NCBI RefSeq assembly: GCF_000328765.2
Contig: NC_019954.2
Span: forward strand, 124,001-188,000
Length of the DNA: 64,000 nt
Source of the DNA: Tepidanaerobacter acetatoxydans Re1
GTDB lineage: Bacteria; Bacillota; Thermosediminibacteria; Thermosediminibacterales; Tepidanaerobacteraceae
Direction of reading: 5' to 3'
The notes beneath the pieces were generated by a model that saw nothing but the letters and a program-made list of their open reading frames with translations, made no database searches and was not told where the DNA came from. How positions within the stretch are numbered: the first letter of the stretch is position 1; every line of letters starts with the position of its first letter. Shown here piece by piece: positions 1-8,919 of this stretch. Made by a program: the position numbers and the translations under genes.

Positions 1-2
1 AC

Positions 3-317
3 CTTGCAGTCAAAAGACATGTAGGAAGAATCGAAACAGTCTATAGCCCATTCGGTGCGGCATATGTTCAGCATGGGAAAGACCTTACAAAGCTTGATTT
101 TATGATAGCAACCGGCGGAGTCCTCATATACAGCGAAAATCCAAAGGAAATATTAAGACATGGCCTATACGACAGCAGCCGGCCGGAAGTGCTGGCACCG
201 GAAAATCCCAAAATGCTTCTTGATGAAAAATACCTTTTATCATCTTTAGGGTTATTAAGTGAAATCGCGCCTGACAAGGCTTTAAACTTGGCAAAAAAAT
301 ATCTTAAAGAGCTTTAA
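3..317 (+). CDS. glmL: GlmL/MutL-type glutamate mutase accessory protein (3' end only)
   Basis: The reading frame is open from base 3, so only the last ~104 residues are present; the ATG at 102 is internal. The visible part contains [10 protein letters not shown] and [16 protein letters not shown], typical of the C-terminus of the GlmL/MutL family, actin-like ATPases encoded with adenosylcobalamin-dependent glutamate mutase and thought to reactivate it by exchanging damaged cofactor. It ends 19 nt before glmE and is clearly in the same operon. The cobalamin-binding subunit glmS is expected just upstream, outside the window. The identification rests mainly on this short tail plus the neighbour. 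Confidence 0.85.
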   Translation, partial: LAVKRHVGRIETVYSPFGAAYVQHGKDLTKLDFMIATGGVLIYSENPKEILRHGLYDSSRPEVLAPENPKMLLDEKYLLSSLGLLSEIAPDKALNLAKKYLKEL

Positions 318-336
318 TTTTAAGGAGGCATGTACT

Positions 337-1791
337 ATGGAAGTTCAAAATAAAAAATGGGATATGAAAAAATTTAGTGAAATGAGGCAGGAGGTTTTAA
401 ATCAGTGGCCCACGGGAAAGGAAGTAGATTTTGAGGAAGCAGTAAGGTATCACCAAAACCTTCCCAAAAATCAAATTATGACAAATAAGCTGCGGGAGGC
501 TGCCACTAAAAATAATACACTGATACAACCTCGGGCCGGTGTAGCCCTGCTTGATGAACATATAGAACTTTTGAAATTCCTCAGGCAGAAAGGAAAGGCA
601 GATGTGCTGCCTACCACAATAGACAGCTACACTAGGCAAAACAGGTATGAAGAAGCCGAAAAAGGCATTAAAGAAAGCGAAAAAGCAGGGCGGTCGCTGC
701 TGAACGGTTTTCCCGCAGTAAATTACGGCGTAAAAAAATGCAGAAAAGTAATTGAATCTGTAGACTGTCCTGTTCAGGTAAGACACGGAACTCCTGATGC
801 TCGGCTGCTAGCTGAAATTACACTGGCAGGAGGTTTTACAGACTTTGAAGGCGGCGGTATATCCTATAACGTGCCATATGCCAAGAAAATCTCTATTGAA
901 CAATCGATTTATTATTGGCAGTATGTGGATAGGCTTGTAGGCATTTACGAAGAAAACGGGATTTCTTTAAACAGAGAACCCTTCGGCCCGCTGACCGGAA
1001 CGCTGGTTCCTCCTTGTATATCTCACAGCATAGGAATCATTGAGGGACTCCTTGCTGCAGAGCAGGGTGTTCGAAATATTACCCTCGGATACGGCCAGTG
1101 CGGCAATTTAATCCAGGATGTTGCAGCTGTTGAGACATTAAAAGAGCTGTCAGCGGAATATCTAAAAGATTATGATGTTATGCTGACTACGGCTTTTCAT
1201 CAATGGATGGGCGGATTCCCGCAGGATGAAGCTCAAGCCTTCGGAGTTATATCTTGGGGAGCTGCCACTGCAGCGTTGAGCAAGGCTACTAAGGTTATTG
1301 TAAAAACACCTCATGAAGCATTTGGCGTGCCCACAAAAGAGGCGAATGCCGAAGGCTTAAGAGCTACAAGACAGGTAATCAACATGCTAAAAGACCAGAG
1401 GATGATTTCCAGCCAGGAACTTGAAAAAGAAAAAGAGATTATAAAAAGAGAAACACGGCAGATTTTATCCAAGGTGTATGAACTTGGAGAAGGAGATTGG
1501 GCAAAAGGTGCAGTAAGAGCCTTTGAAGCAGGGGTACTTGATGTTCCCTTTGCGCCCAGCCAGTTTAATGCCGGAAAAATCTTGCCTGCCCGGGACAACA
1601 GCGGAGCGGTCAGGTTTTTGAATTTCGGCTCAATTCCCTTTGATGATAAAATAAAAGAATTCCACAGAAGAAAATTAGCTGAAAGGGCCAAGGCAGAAAA
1701 CAGAGAAGTAAGCTTTCAAATGGTCATAGACGATATATACGCAATAGGACAGGGAATGCTTGTAGGAAGAATGGATTCTAAAATTGCATGA
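337..1791 (+). CDS. glmE: glutamate mutase epsilon subunit (methylaspartate mutase E chain)
   Basis: Catalytic TIM-barrel subunit of coenzyme-B12-dependent glutamate mutase, which with GlmS converts L-glutamate to (2S,3S)-3-methylaspartate, the first step of glutamate fermentation via mesaconate. The 484-residue length matches the clostridial enzyme. Family-typical segments include [17 protein letters not shown] near residue 65, [14 protein letters not shown] near 150, [15 protein letters not shown] and [14 protein letters not shown] in the middle. The AAGGAGG at 322-328 is well placed for the ATG at 337. It follows glmL by 19 nt, and its last codons overlap the ribosome site of the ammonia-lyase gene, so translational coupling is likely. 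Confidence 0.96.
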   Translation: MEVQNKKWDMKKFSEMRQEVLNQWPTGKEVDFEEAVRYHQNLPKNQIMTNKLREAATKNNTLIQPRAGVALLDEHIELLKFLRQKGKADVLPTTIDSYTRQNRYEEAEKGIKESEKAGRSLLNGFPAVNYGVKKCRKVIESVDCPVQVRHGTPDARLLAEITLAGGFTDFEGGGISYNVPYAKKISIEQSIYYWQYVDRLVGIYEENGISLNREPFGPLTGTLVPPCISHSIGIIEGLLAAEQGVRNITLGYGQCGNLIQDVAAVETLKELSAEYLKDYDVMLTTAFHQWMGGFPQDEAQAFGVISWGAATAALSKATKVIVKTPHEAFGVPTKEANAEGLRATRQVINMLKDQRMISSQELEKEKEIIKRETRQILSKVYELGEGDWAKGAVRAFEAGVLDVPFAPSQFNAGKILPARDNSGAVRFLNFGSIPFDDKIKEFHRRKLAERAKAENREVSFQMVIDDIYAIGQGMLVGRMDSKIA

Positions 1792-1804
1792 AGGAGACAA
1801 GGCA

Positions 1805-3045
1805 ATGAGTAAAATTAAGGAAGTTATAGCATCTAAAGGTCTTGCCGGCTTTTATTTCGACGATCAGGCGGCAATTAAAAGCGATGCAAAAGAGGATGGG
1901 TTTATTTACAAAGGCACACCAAAAACAAAAGGATTTACAGATGTAAGGCAGGCAGGGGAATCTATTTCAGTAATGATAATAACAGATGACGGCAAGATGG
2001 CTTACGGAGACTGCGCCGCTGTCCAATACTCGGGAGCCGGCGGTCGGGATCCGTTGTTTTTAGCAGAAGATTTTATACCGGTTATTGAAAATGAAATAAG
2101 GCCGATATTGATAGGAGAGGAGCTTGACAGCTTTAGGAGACTTGCAGATAAAATAGACAGCTACAAAATCGACGGCAAAAGCCTTCACACAGCTTTGCGC
2201 TATGGAATCACCCAAGCAATCCTGGATGCAGTTGCTAAGGCGAAAAATACAACGCGCACAGAAGTGGTAGCAGAAGAATACGGCCTTGAATTAGAACTCA
2301 TACCAGTTCCCATTTTCGCCCAAAGCGGCGATGACCGCTATACAAATGCAGATAAGATGATAATAAAGCGGGTGGATGTTCTTCCGCATGCCCTTATAAA
2401 CAATGTTTCAAAACTCGGCAAGCAGGGTGAAAAGCTTATAGAATATATTAACTGGCTAAAACAAAGAATTTACCAAATAGCAGGCGACGACTATAAGCCA
2501 TATTTCACATAGATGTTTACGGAACAATCGGCGAGGCATTTGACGGTGATATTTGCGCCATAACGGATTATTTTGAAAAACTTGAGAAAGCGGCATCGCC
2601 ATTTATGCTAAGAATTGAAGGCCCTATAGATGCAGGCAGTAAATATGAGCAGTTAAAGCAATTAAAGCTGCTTAGGGAGAGCCTTAAAAAGCGAAATATC
2701 AAGGTTGAAATTGTAGCCGATGAATGGTGCAATACTTTAGAAGACATCAAGGAATTTGTGGATGAGGGTGCTGCAGACATGATTCAGGTAAAAACGCCAG
2801 ATTTGGGCGGCATAAACAATACCATTGAGGCGGTGCTCTACTGCAAGGAGCATAAAATAGGCGCATACCAGGGCGGCACATGCAATGAAACCGACCGCTC
2901 GGCTCAGATATGCACGGATATCGCCCTTGCCACAAGACCCTGCCAGATACTTGCAAAGCCCGGCATGGGAGTGGATGAAGGTATGATGATTGTATATAAC
3001 GAGATGAACAGAGTACTTGCTCTTTTAAAATCTAAAAACAACTAA
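1805..3045 (+). pseudogene. methylaspartate ammonia-lyase, split by a one-base deletion near 2500
   Basis: Second enzyme of the pathway, an enolase-superfamily lyase giving mesaconate and ammonia from 3-methylaspartate. Frame 1805-2512 ends in a premature TAG just after YKP; the +1-shifted frame continues at once with FHIDVYGTIGEAF and runs to 3045. Adding one base between 2498 and 2503 gives 413 residues, the length of the clostridial enzyme. Catalytic positions are kept: the His in LPHALINN (~195), the Lys in QVKTPDLGG (~330) and the Cys in GGTCNETDRSA. The ATG at 1805 follows AAGGAG at 1790; the upstream ATG at 1784 lacks a ribosome site. It may be a sequencing error rather than true loss. 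Fragments: 1805-2512 and 2513-3045 (a downstream ATG is at 2605). Confidence 0.9.
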
Positions 3046-3070
3046 AAATACAAAATAGGAGGTCTTCTGA

Positions 3071-4441
3071 TTGGAAGAGTTGAAAGTTCTTTCGCCAACT
3101 GCCATACTTGGCTACGGATTTCCGGAAGAGTCCTTTCAAAGAGGGCTTGAGCAACATCCGGATTTTATAGCGGTGGACGCAGGTTCTACCGACCCCGGCC
3201 CATACTACCTTGGGGCGGGAGTATCCTTTACCGACCGGCAGGCAGTAAAAAGGGATTTAAAGCTTATGCTAAAAGCCGGAAAAAAACTTAAAATACCTGT
3301 GCTAGTGGGTACAGCCGGAGGCTCAGGAGCAAATGAGCACCTATACTGGACTGAAGATATTATAAAAGAAATAGCAAGAGAAGAAAATCTGGAACTTAAA
3401 GTCGCAGTCATAGAGGCACAGATACCTAAGGAAGAGATTTTAAAAAAATATGAGGAAGGAAAAATCGAGCCGCTTGCTCCGGCAGGAGAACTTAGCCGAG
3501 AGGACATAGAAGAGACGACGCGGATAGTGGCTCAGATGGGAGTAGAGCCCATCATAGATGCATTAGAAAATGATGTAGACTTGGTTTTGGCAGGACGCGC
3601 ATTTGACCCTACCGCCTTTGCCGCACCCTGCATTAAAGCAGGATTTCCGAAAGGGCTTGCACTTCATATGGGTAAAATACTTGAATGCGCCAGCATAGCC
3701 GCAACCCCCGGAAGCGGCAGCGACTGCATGATGGGCACATTAAGGCATGACTGCTTTATCTTAGAAGCCTTAAACCCAAAGAGAAAGTGCACCGTCACAT
3801 CCATAGCAGCACACACCCTCTATGAAAAAGACGATCCATACAGATTGCATGGACCGGGAGGGATAATCAATCTGGAAGAAACAGAGTTTACTCAGATAGA
3901 TGAAAGGCGTGTAAAGGTCAGCGGCAGTAAATTCATACCATCTGAAGAATACACCATAAAACTTGAAGGCGCCAAAAAAACCGGCTATCGCACGATTTCT
4001 ATTGCAGGGACAAGAGATCCCATAATGATAAATCAAATTGATGATATTTTGGAAGCAGTCAAAGATATGGCAAAAAATAATTTTTCAAATATAAAAAGCG
4101 ATGATTACCAGATACTGTTTGCACTATACGGAAAAGACGGGGTAATGGGCAAACTTGAGCCGTTAAAGGATAAACCCTCACATGAGATTGGCATCATAAT
4201 CGAAGTAGTAGCCAAAACCCAGGAAATGGCCAACACAATTTGCAGCTTTACTCGTTCAAGCCTCCTGCACTACGGCTACCCCGGCAGAATAGCTACCGCG
4301 GGCAATCTAGCCCTTCGCTACTCGCCATCTGACATAGAGGCGGGAGAAGTGTATGAATTTAGCATTTATCACCTGCTGGCAGTAGAGGATCCAAAGGAAT
4401 ACTTTCCCATTACCGTCAAAACAATAAAAGGAAGTGAATAA
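3071..4441 (+). CDS. AtuA-like protein (DUF1446 / acyclic terpene utilisation family)
   Basis: A 456-residue protein of the AtuA/DUF1446 family, whose biochemical role is not settled. Family hallmarks are the N-terminal VLSPTAILGYGFPEESF, DFIAVDAGSTDPGPYYLG at ~31-48, GTAGGSGAN at ~80, DVDLVLAGRAFDPTAF and the central GSGSDCMMGT. The start is a TTG at 3071 behind AGGAGG at 3058-3063. It sits 25 nt after the ammonia-lyase and shares a boundary with a DUF4387 gene, the usual partner of this family. Because it follows the mesaconate-forming step, a role in mesaconate or citramalate handling is a reasonable inference from context only. Confidence 0.85.
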   Translation: MEELKVLSPTAILGYGFPEESFQRGLEQHPDFIAVDAGSTDPGPYYLGAGVSFTDRQAVKRDLKLMLKAGKKLKIPVLVGTAGGSGANEHLYWTEDIIKEIAREENLELKVAVIEAQIPKEEILKKYEEGKIEPLAPAGELSREDIEETTRIVAQMGVEPIIDALENDVDLVLAGRAFDPTAFAAPCIKAGFPKGLALHMGKILECASIAATPGSGSDCMMGTLRHDCFILEALNPKRKCTVTSIAAHTLYEKDDPYRLHGPGGIINLEETEFTQIDERRVKVSGSKFIPSEEYTIKLEGAKKTGYRTISIAGTRDPIMINQIDDILEAVKDMAKNNFSNIKSDDYQILFALYGKDGVMGKLEPLKDKPSHEIGIIIEVVAKTQEMANTICSFTRSSLLHYGYPGRIATAGNLALRYSPSDIEAGEVYEFSIYHLLAVEDPKEYFPITVKTIKGSE

Positions 4442-4442
4442 A

Positions 4443-4754
4443 ATGGGCATTCCGATTACAGAAGTAGCCGAAGTTATAAGGAGTAAAAACTCAGGTCCAT
4501 ATGAACTTACAATGGATATAATCTTTAAAGACTTTGACTCATACGAGAATGTAAAGCAGAAAAACATCATAAACAAAAAACTTATCAGCAGCCTTTACCA
4601 AATACCCGAAGAAGACATAATATCGATAATAAACTTCGATCCGGCAAAAGCAATAAAAATCACAATAAAAAGGCCCCTTGTGGCAGGCGCGGTAGGAGAA
4701 AGCGATGTCTACGGCGCCCAGCAGCATGCCCCGCTCCTTGGCATTGAAGTTTAA
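4443..4754 (+). CDS. DUF4387 family protein, partner of the AtuA-like protein
   Basis: A protein of 103 residues matching DUF4387 by its pattern ITEVAEVIRSKNSGPYELTMD at the N-terminus and FDPAKAIKITIKRP followed by GAVGESDVYGAQQHAPL at the C-terminus. This family is nearly always encoded next to, or fused with, AtuA/DUF1446 proteins, and the two probably form one complex. The ATG at 4443 with AAGGAAG at 4427-4433 is preferred to the GTG at 4434, which overlaps the ribosome site. It is the last gene of the glm operon, since a strong terminator begins 8 nt after its stop. Confidence 0.85.
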   Translation: MGIPITEVAEVIRSKNSGPYELTMDIIFKDFDSYENVKQKNIINKKLISSLYQIPEEDIISIINFDPAKAIKITIKRPLVAGAVGESDVYGAQQHAPLLGIEV

Positions 4755-4761
4755 ACAAATA

Positions 4762-4804
4762 AAAAAGCCTGAACCCCTAATATTTCAAGGAGTTCGGGCT
4801 TTTT
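4762..4804 (+). terminator. intrinsic terminator of the glm operon
   Basis: AGCCTGAAC at 4766-4774 pairs with GTTCGGGCT at 4792-4800 (one G-T pair), followed by a run of T. The A-rich 5' flank could also let it serve transcripts from the opposite strand. Confidence 0.85.
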
Positions 4805-4866
4805 GCATTACTCATAAAAGTATTGCGATGTAGAAATGTGGCTGCCGTGCTCATCTTATTTTAAGC

Positions 4867-5741
4867 TTAAGAGCTAAACACACTTTGAAGCCAACGTAAG
4901 AAATGATTTATTGCATCTAAAATCTTCTGAATAAGCCCTTTGTTTTCTTCTACGGTTTTTTTCACATCGCCCAGTGTAGAACTTATTTTATCTAATTGTT
5001 TGCTTATTTTATTTATATCAAGGTCCAGCTTGCTGATTCTTTTCATCAAATCCATGATTTGATTGATTTGTTCTTCTGTAAGTTCTATGTCAAGTTCTGC
5101 AGCTATTTTTTTAATCACATTGCGTATATCTTCAGGGTTTTTGATTTTTTGTTTTACAACTTGCTTTTTAACATCTTGTACAAGTTTTGCGGCTTTATCT
5201 TTTCCTATCTCTTCGCCGAGATCCCCTGTTAATACTAATTCCTCGCTGGCTGTTTTCTTGCTTCCTGGTTCAGCTTTTTGCCACTCGCCTTTTCAAATGC
5301 CTTCATAATACCAGTGAGAGCTGCAGTGCCTGATACCTTAAATGGTGCTGCTGCGATAACTTCAGCATCTTCAATACCGGCAGTAACCATAGCATTTGCA
5401 TACATTTCTTTTGTGACCCAAGTTATATTATAAGTTTCGACTTTTATACCAGAATTTTTAGGAGCAAGTTTGACATAAGCGGAGGAGATAGCCCGTGTAC
5501 CAATCTGCTGTTCCGGTACCAGCCCCTCTAAGTATTCCCGCTCCTCATCATTAGTAACGGTTAATATCATTACATCATTTTCATTGGCGTTGAAGATTTT
5601 GAGCATTTCTTGGCGCTGAGATTGAGTAATATCAGCACCAAAGATTACCACATCAGCCTGATCCGCCAAAACGCCAAGAGGCATGAGGGTAATTAAGATG
5701 CTTGTGATAATCAGCATAGATATTAATTTCTTCATAAGCAT
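4867..5741 (-). pseudogene. secreted DUF1002 (YpuA-like) protein, split by a one-base deletion near 5259
   Basis: The upstream fragment (5741-5235) begins MLMKKLISMLIITSILITLMPLGVLA, a clear signal peptide, and continues with the DUF1002 pattern (DVVIFGADITQSQRQEML, AYVKLAPKNSG, GIEDAEVIAAAPF, ALTGIMKAFEKASGKKL). It stops early. The other frame continues with KTASEELVLTGDLGEEIG and on to the fragment ending at 4867, which carries a helical, coiled-coil-like C-terminus. Restoring one base gives 291 residues, the usual length of YpuA-type exported proteins of unknown function. It is monocistronic and divergent from the ATP-grasp gene. Confidence 0.82.
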
Positions 5742-5871
5742 AAACCTCCATTTGGTTTATTTTTACAAATAGGAGCACTTAACTCTGAACAAAATTATAA
5801 CCTATATTGTTATGCTATTCAAATTAGTAGGAGTTTATTTTATTGCAATAGTAGAAAAACTGTAAAAAATA

Positions 5872-5880
5872 TGATATAAT
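5872..5880 (+). promoter_or_regulatory. extended -10 promoter of the ATP-grasp gene
   Basis: TGATATAAT is a full extended -10 element (TG-N-TATAAT). No good -35 is present 17 nt upstream, which fits an extended -10 promoter. Transcription would begin near 5887, leaving a leader of ~110 nt that contains the hairpin at 5927-5976. Confidence 0.55.
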
Positions 5881-5926
5881 AAAATGCGTGAGTCGCTATT
5901 CATAGGTTTTTAATAAGAAAATTTTC

Positions 5927-5976
5927 AAGCAGTACTTAGGCTTACAGATACCTATGGTACTGCTTTTATATTTTTT
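5927..5976 (+). terminator. leader terminator (possible attenuator) before the ATP-grasp gene
   Basis: AAGCAGTAC at 5927-5935 pairs exactly with GTACTGCTT at 5957-5965; TAGG/CCTA extend the stem inside, and TTATATTTTTT follows. No gene lies upstream on this strand, so the terminator sits in the leader of the gene at 6001. CATAGGT at 5901-5907 is complementary to ACCTATG at 5950-5956 inside the hairpin, so an alternative antiterminator fold is possible. Confidence 0.6.
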
Positions 5977-6000
5977 AACAATCAGGAGGTAGTATGTTTA

Positions 6001-6957
6001 ATGAAAATTGCTATATTAATAGACGAACCGCGAGTTTCTTATCTTCCCGGAGAAGAAGGTCTAAATGAGGATCTGCAAAAGCGCAAAACTGTCAAAAATC
6101 TAAAAGAAGTGCTTTCAAAACGATTTGAATGTTCATTAGTAAAAGCTGACAGTGACATTATATCCAAATTGCAAAATGAAAATGTAAGCCTAGTATTTAA
6201 TCTTTGTAATGGCATTAGAGGAGAAACAAGACAGGCACAAATCCCGGCTATTCTCGAATTTTCAGGCATTCCTTATACTGGCTCATCCATACTAGGGCAT
6301 ACCCTTGCTATCAATAAAAATTATGCTTGTAAAGTATTTAAAGGCTCTGGCGTCACAACTCCGGAGTTTATTTCTATCTACGATAAGGATGACCTAATGC
6401 AGCTCAGAAATAAAGAAATCAAATTTCCTGTCCTCGTAAAACCTTGTGACGAAGGTTCAGGGAGAGGCATTCATCAAGACAGTTTAGTTTATGATTTTCG
6501 TTCGCTAAAAAGAAAGGTTCAGCAAGAACTAAGATTATATAATCCGCCGATTATGGTAACGGAATATATCAAGGGGCGCGAGTTTACCGTTGGCATATTA
6601 GGTAATGGCAATAACTTGAAAGTACTGCCTATACTCGAAATAAGCTTCGAAGCTCTTCCCGATGACTTAGCTAAGTTTTATAGTTTTGAAGTCAAAGCGA
6701 ATTATGCGGATAAGACTATTTTTCGATGTCCTGCACCGCTGGACAATAAGCTCAAAACTAAAATAGAAAACACTGCAAAAAAAGCCTACAATGCTCTAAG
6801 CTTAAGAGATTATGCCAGAGTTGACGTAAGAGTAAAAGACGATACTCCATATGTCCTTGAGGTTAATTCATTACCAGGCCTGCAAAAAGGCTATAGCGAT
6901 ATCACCAAAATGGCCAGTGCCTGCAATCTAGCTATGAAGGCCTTATCCTTAAAATAG
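6001..6957 (+). CDS. D-alanine-D-alanine ligase-like ATP-grasp protein
   Basis: A 318-residue ATP-grasp enzyme resembling D-Ala-D-Ala ligases. Visible features are GIPYTGSSILGHTLAINK (~89-106), the nucleotide loop LVKPCDEGSGRGI (~147), and the C-terminal metal/substrate segment VLEVNSLPGLQKGYSD. Canonical Ddl ends in a longer PGMT-type motif, so this is probably one of the paralogues that ligate other amino acids or dipeptides, and peptidoglycan synthesis is not certain. AGGAGG at 5984-5989 precedes the ATG at 6001 by 11 nt. The gene is monocistronic and seems to be controlled by a leader terminator. Confidence 0.78.
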   Translation: MKIAILIDEPRVSYLPGEEGLNEDLQKRKTVKNLKEVLSKRFECSLVKADSDIISKLQNENVSLVFNLCNGIRGETRQAQIPAILEFSGIPYTGSSILGHTLAINKNYACKVFKGSGVTTPEFISIYDKDDLMQLRNKEIKFPVLVKPCDEGSGRGIHQDSLVYDFRSLKRKVQQELRLYNPPIMVTEYIKGREFTVGILGNGNNLKVLPILEISFEALPDDLAKFYSFEVKANYADKTIFRCPAPLDNKLKTKIENTAKKAYNALSLRDYARVDVRVKDDTPYVLEVNSLPGLQKGYSDITKMASACNLAMKALSLK

Positions 6958-7097
6958 TTGAAAATGCCATAAATCGCTACAAACAAGCCAGTGAACAAAA
7001 GGTAGTATAACCTAAAAAATCAAATAAAAATCGTCAACCATCTCCGACCAGGGCAGCATATATAATTTGACATGCAACATGCTTTTACGCAATTAAT

Positions 7098-7274
7098 GTC
7101 GTCGACCTCCGATAGCGCAAAAACCCCTGGAGATCGACGACAACCCAAAATTACCCCCAAATAAAGAATATTACTGGAAAAGAAGGACTTTTCGATTTAA
7201 TGCAGAAATTATTAATAGAAAATTGAACAAATTATTTTTCTCGCTCTTTCTTTATTTTTTACCCCAAATTACGG
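7098..7274 (+). promoter_or_regulatory. CRISPR leader 1 (177 nt)
   Basis: AT-rich leader directly before repeat 1. The same 177-nt unit precedes the other two arrays. Its distal end is an inverted repeat, GTCGTCGACCTCC (7098-7110) and GGAGATCGACGAC (7129-7141), with one C/A mismatch. The repeat-proximal part (TTTATTTTTTACCCC then AAATTACGG) is nearly invariant. It differs from leader 2 at about three positions and from leader 3 at about twelve. Between 6958 and 7097 I see no gene. Confidence 0.85.
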
Positions 7275-8441
7275 GTTTATAGCCTACCTATAAGGAATTG
7301 AAACTATTTTCTTTTTTTTATGCATCATAGACACTTCAAGTATTTATAGCCTACCTATAAGGAATTGAAACGGGAAAATACAGGTAAGGAATTGTTTATA
7401 AATGCGAAGTTTATAGCCTACCTATAAGGAATTGAAACTCACCAGGAACAAAATCAATTTCAGCAATCGATGAAGTTTATAGCCTACCTATAAGGAATTG
7501 AAACAACGATATAAAAGTCAAAGATACTGATGTCATAGTGGGTTTATAGCCTACCTATAAGGAATTGAAACTCTCTTTCAGCAAATCTACGGGCTATCCT
7601 CTTGGCGTAGTTTATAGCCTACCTATAAGGAATTGAAACGTGCTGAGCCGCTAAATGTGATTGTGCTGTTTACTTTGTTTATAGCCTACCTATAAGGAAT
7701 TGAAACTCTGTTCCGTATCCTTTTTGCCATAAACCAGTTTTGTGTTTATAGCCTACCTATAAGGAATTGAAACATTGCTTCTTCAACACCTTTTTCAATT
7801 CCAGTGTGGTTTATAGCCTACCTATAAGGAATTGAAACGTAGATAGAAACCCATACTTAGATAGAAGCCTTCTTAACGTTTATAGCCTACCTATAAGGAA
7901 TTGAAACACCAATGCAGTTAAATAAACTTTTTAATGATCTACTAAGTTTATAGCCTACCTATAAGGAATTGAAACGTAATTATGGGGCCTTTTATTATCC
8001 TAACGTCAAGAGGTTTATAGCCTACCTATAAGGAATTGAAACCATTTTATGCAGAAGAGGATGGATTAGACTTTGAAGAGTTTATAGCCTACCTATAAGG
8101 AATTGAAACTCTTCTCTCCGTTGTCTTTGTTTCGCTGTCTCCCTCTCGTTTATAGCCTACCTATAAGGAATTGAAACGTCCAATCGGTCTTTACCTCCAC
8201 CATTTGAAACCTCGTTTATAGCCTACCTATAAGGAATTGAAACTCATCATGGTTATCCAGCTTATTAACGAGCTGGGCCGTTTATAGCCTACCTATAAGG
8301 AATTGAAACTATCATCAGCCGCCGCTCCTTCCGCCGGTATGAATTGTTTATAGCCTACCTATAAGGAATTGAAACTTTGGTATGATTTTCAGGGTGTTGG
8401 TGGTAGAACAGGTTTATAGCCTACCTATAAGGGATTGAAAC
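7275..8441 (+). CRISPR. CRISPR array 1: 18 repeats, 17 spacers
   Basis: Repeats are 30 nt, beginning GTTTATAGCC and ending GGAATTGAAAC, with an internal stem TTATAG-CCTAC-CTATAA. The ATTGAAAC end and upstream leader set the direction as plus. Repeat starts are 7275, 7342, 7409, 7475, 7542, 7610, 7677, 7744, 7809, 7878, 7946, 8013, 8080, 8148, 8214, 8280, 8346 and 8412. Spacers are 35-39 nt and all differ. Repeat 2 starts with A instead of G. The last repeat carries GGGATTG in place of GGAATTG, the form used throughout array 2. Confidence 0.98.
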
Positions 8442-8486
8442 AAATATTCTTTTTTAAGGCATCGCATATCCTCAAGCAAGTTGTTA

Positions 8487-8570
8487 ACATACCTATAAAG
8501 GCTTGAAATAACACCGTATGTAATATATATATTTGGTTTATGGTTTTCTATGGATGGATGTGCATTAAAA
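8487..8570 (+). repeat. degenerate repeat and trailer of array 1
   Basis: ACATACCTATAAAGGCTTGAAATA at 8488-8511 is a decayed repeat copy. The following stretch (ACACCGTATGTAATAT, then a GGTTTATGGTTTTC-like part and ATGTGCATTA) recurs with changes after array 3 at about 24574-24632. The two arrays therefore share both flanks and probably derive from one ancestral locus. Confidence 0.7.
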
Positions 8571-8585
8571 AAATATGTGTTAATG

Positions 8586-8614
8586 TGTAGAGGCGGTCGA
8601 TGACCGCCTCTACA
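8586..8614. repeat. perfect palindrome with 13-bp arms
   Basis: TGTAGAGGCGGTC (8586-8598) and GACCGCCTCTACA (8602-8614) pair perfectly around a 3-nt loop. It is GC-rich against an AT-rich background and has no T-run, so it resembles a dispersed palindromic repeat more than a terminator. Confidence 0.7.
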
Positions 8615-8712
8615 TGTTTGCAATTCCTATATGGGAGAGAAGCCTGCAGTGTAGAAAAAAGATGGGGTACCGGCAAAAAAAGGTTTGTAATTCATATATT
8701 GCAGTCAAGTAG

Positions 8713-8731
8713 GGGAGACCATTGGTCTCCC
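8713..8731. repeat. perfect palindrome with 9-bp arms
   Basis: GGGAGACCA (8713-8721) and TGGTCTCCC (8723-8731) form a tight hairpin, 100 nt after the palindrome at 8586, in the gap between array 1 and the effector operon. No other feature is visible between 8615 and 8919 apart from the ribosome site GAGGTGA just before the first gene. Confidence 0.6.
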
Positions 8732-8919
8732 GCTTATTACTCATTATTGCCTTTGGTCGCCAGCCTGCTTATCTAGAGCCTTAGGGCGCATTTCTTTTGA
8801 TTTATATCTAGCATTTAAAGAATTAGAGAAAAAAATCACTTTTAGGCAGGATTTTTAGGTAAGTTAGTCGAAATATTTCTTAAATATCAAAAAAATTTTA
8901 ATAATAAGAGGTGAGATAA

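Noticed and set aside
4996-5308. Plus-strand frames over the DUF1002 gene
   Set aside because: They run antisense to the frameshifted DUF1002 gene whose two parts explain the region fully.
7098-7141. Rho-independent terminator of the ATP-grasp gene
   Set aside because: The stem is strong but has no T-run, and the same element recurs at the same distance before all three arrays, so it belongs to the leader.
8414-8623. Open frame of 69 codons on the minus strand over the end of array 1
   Set aside because: It reads through a CRISPR repeat and trailer sequence and has no ribosome site; not a gene.
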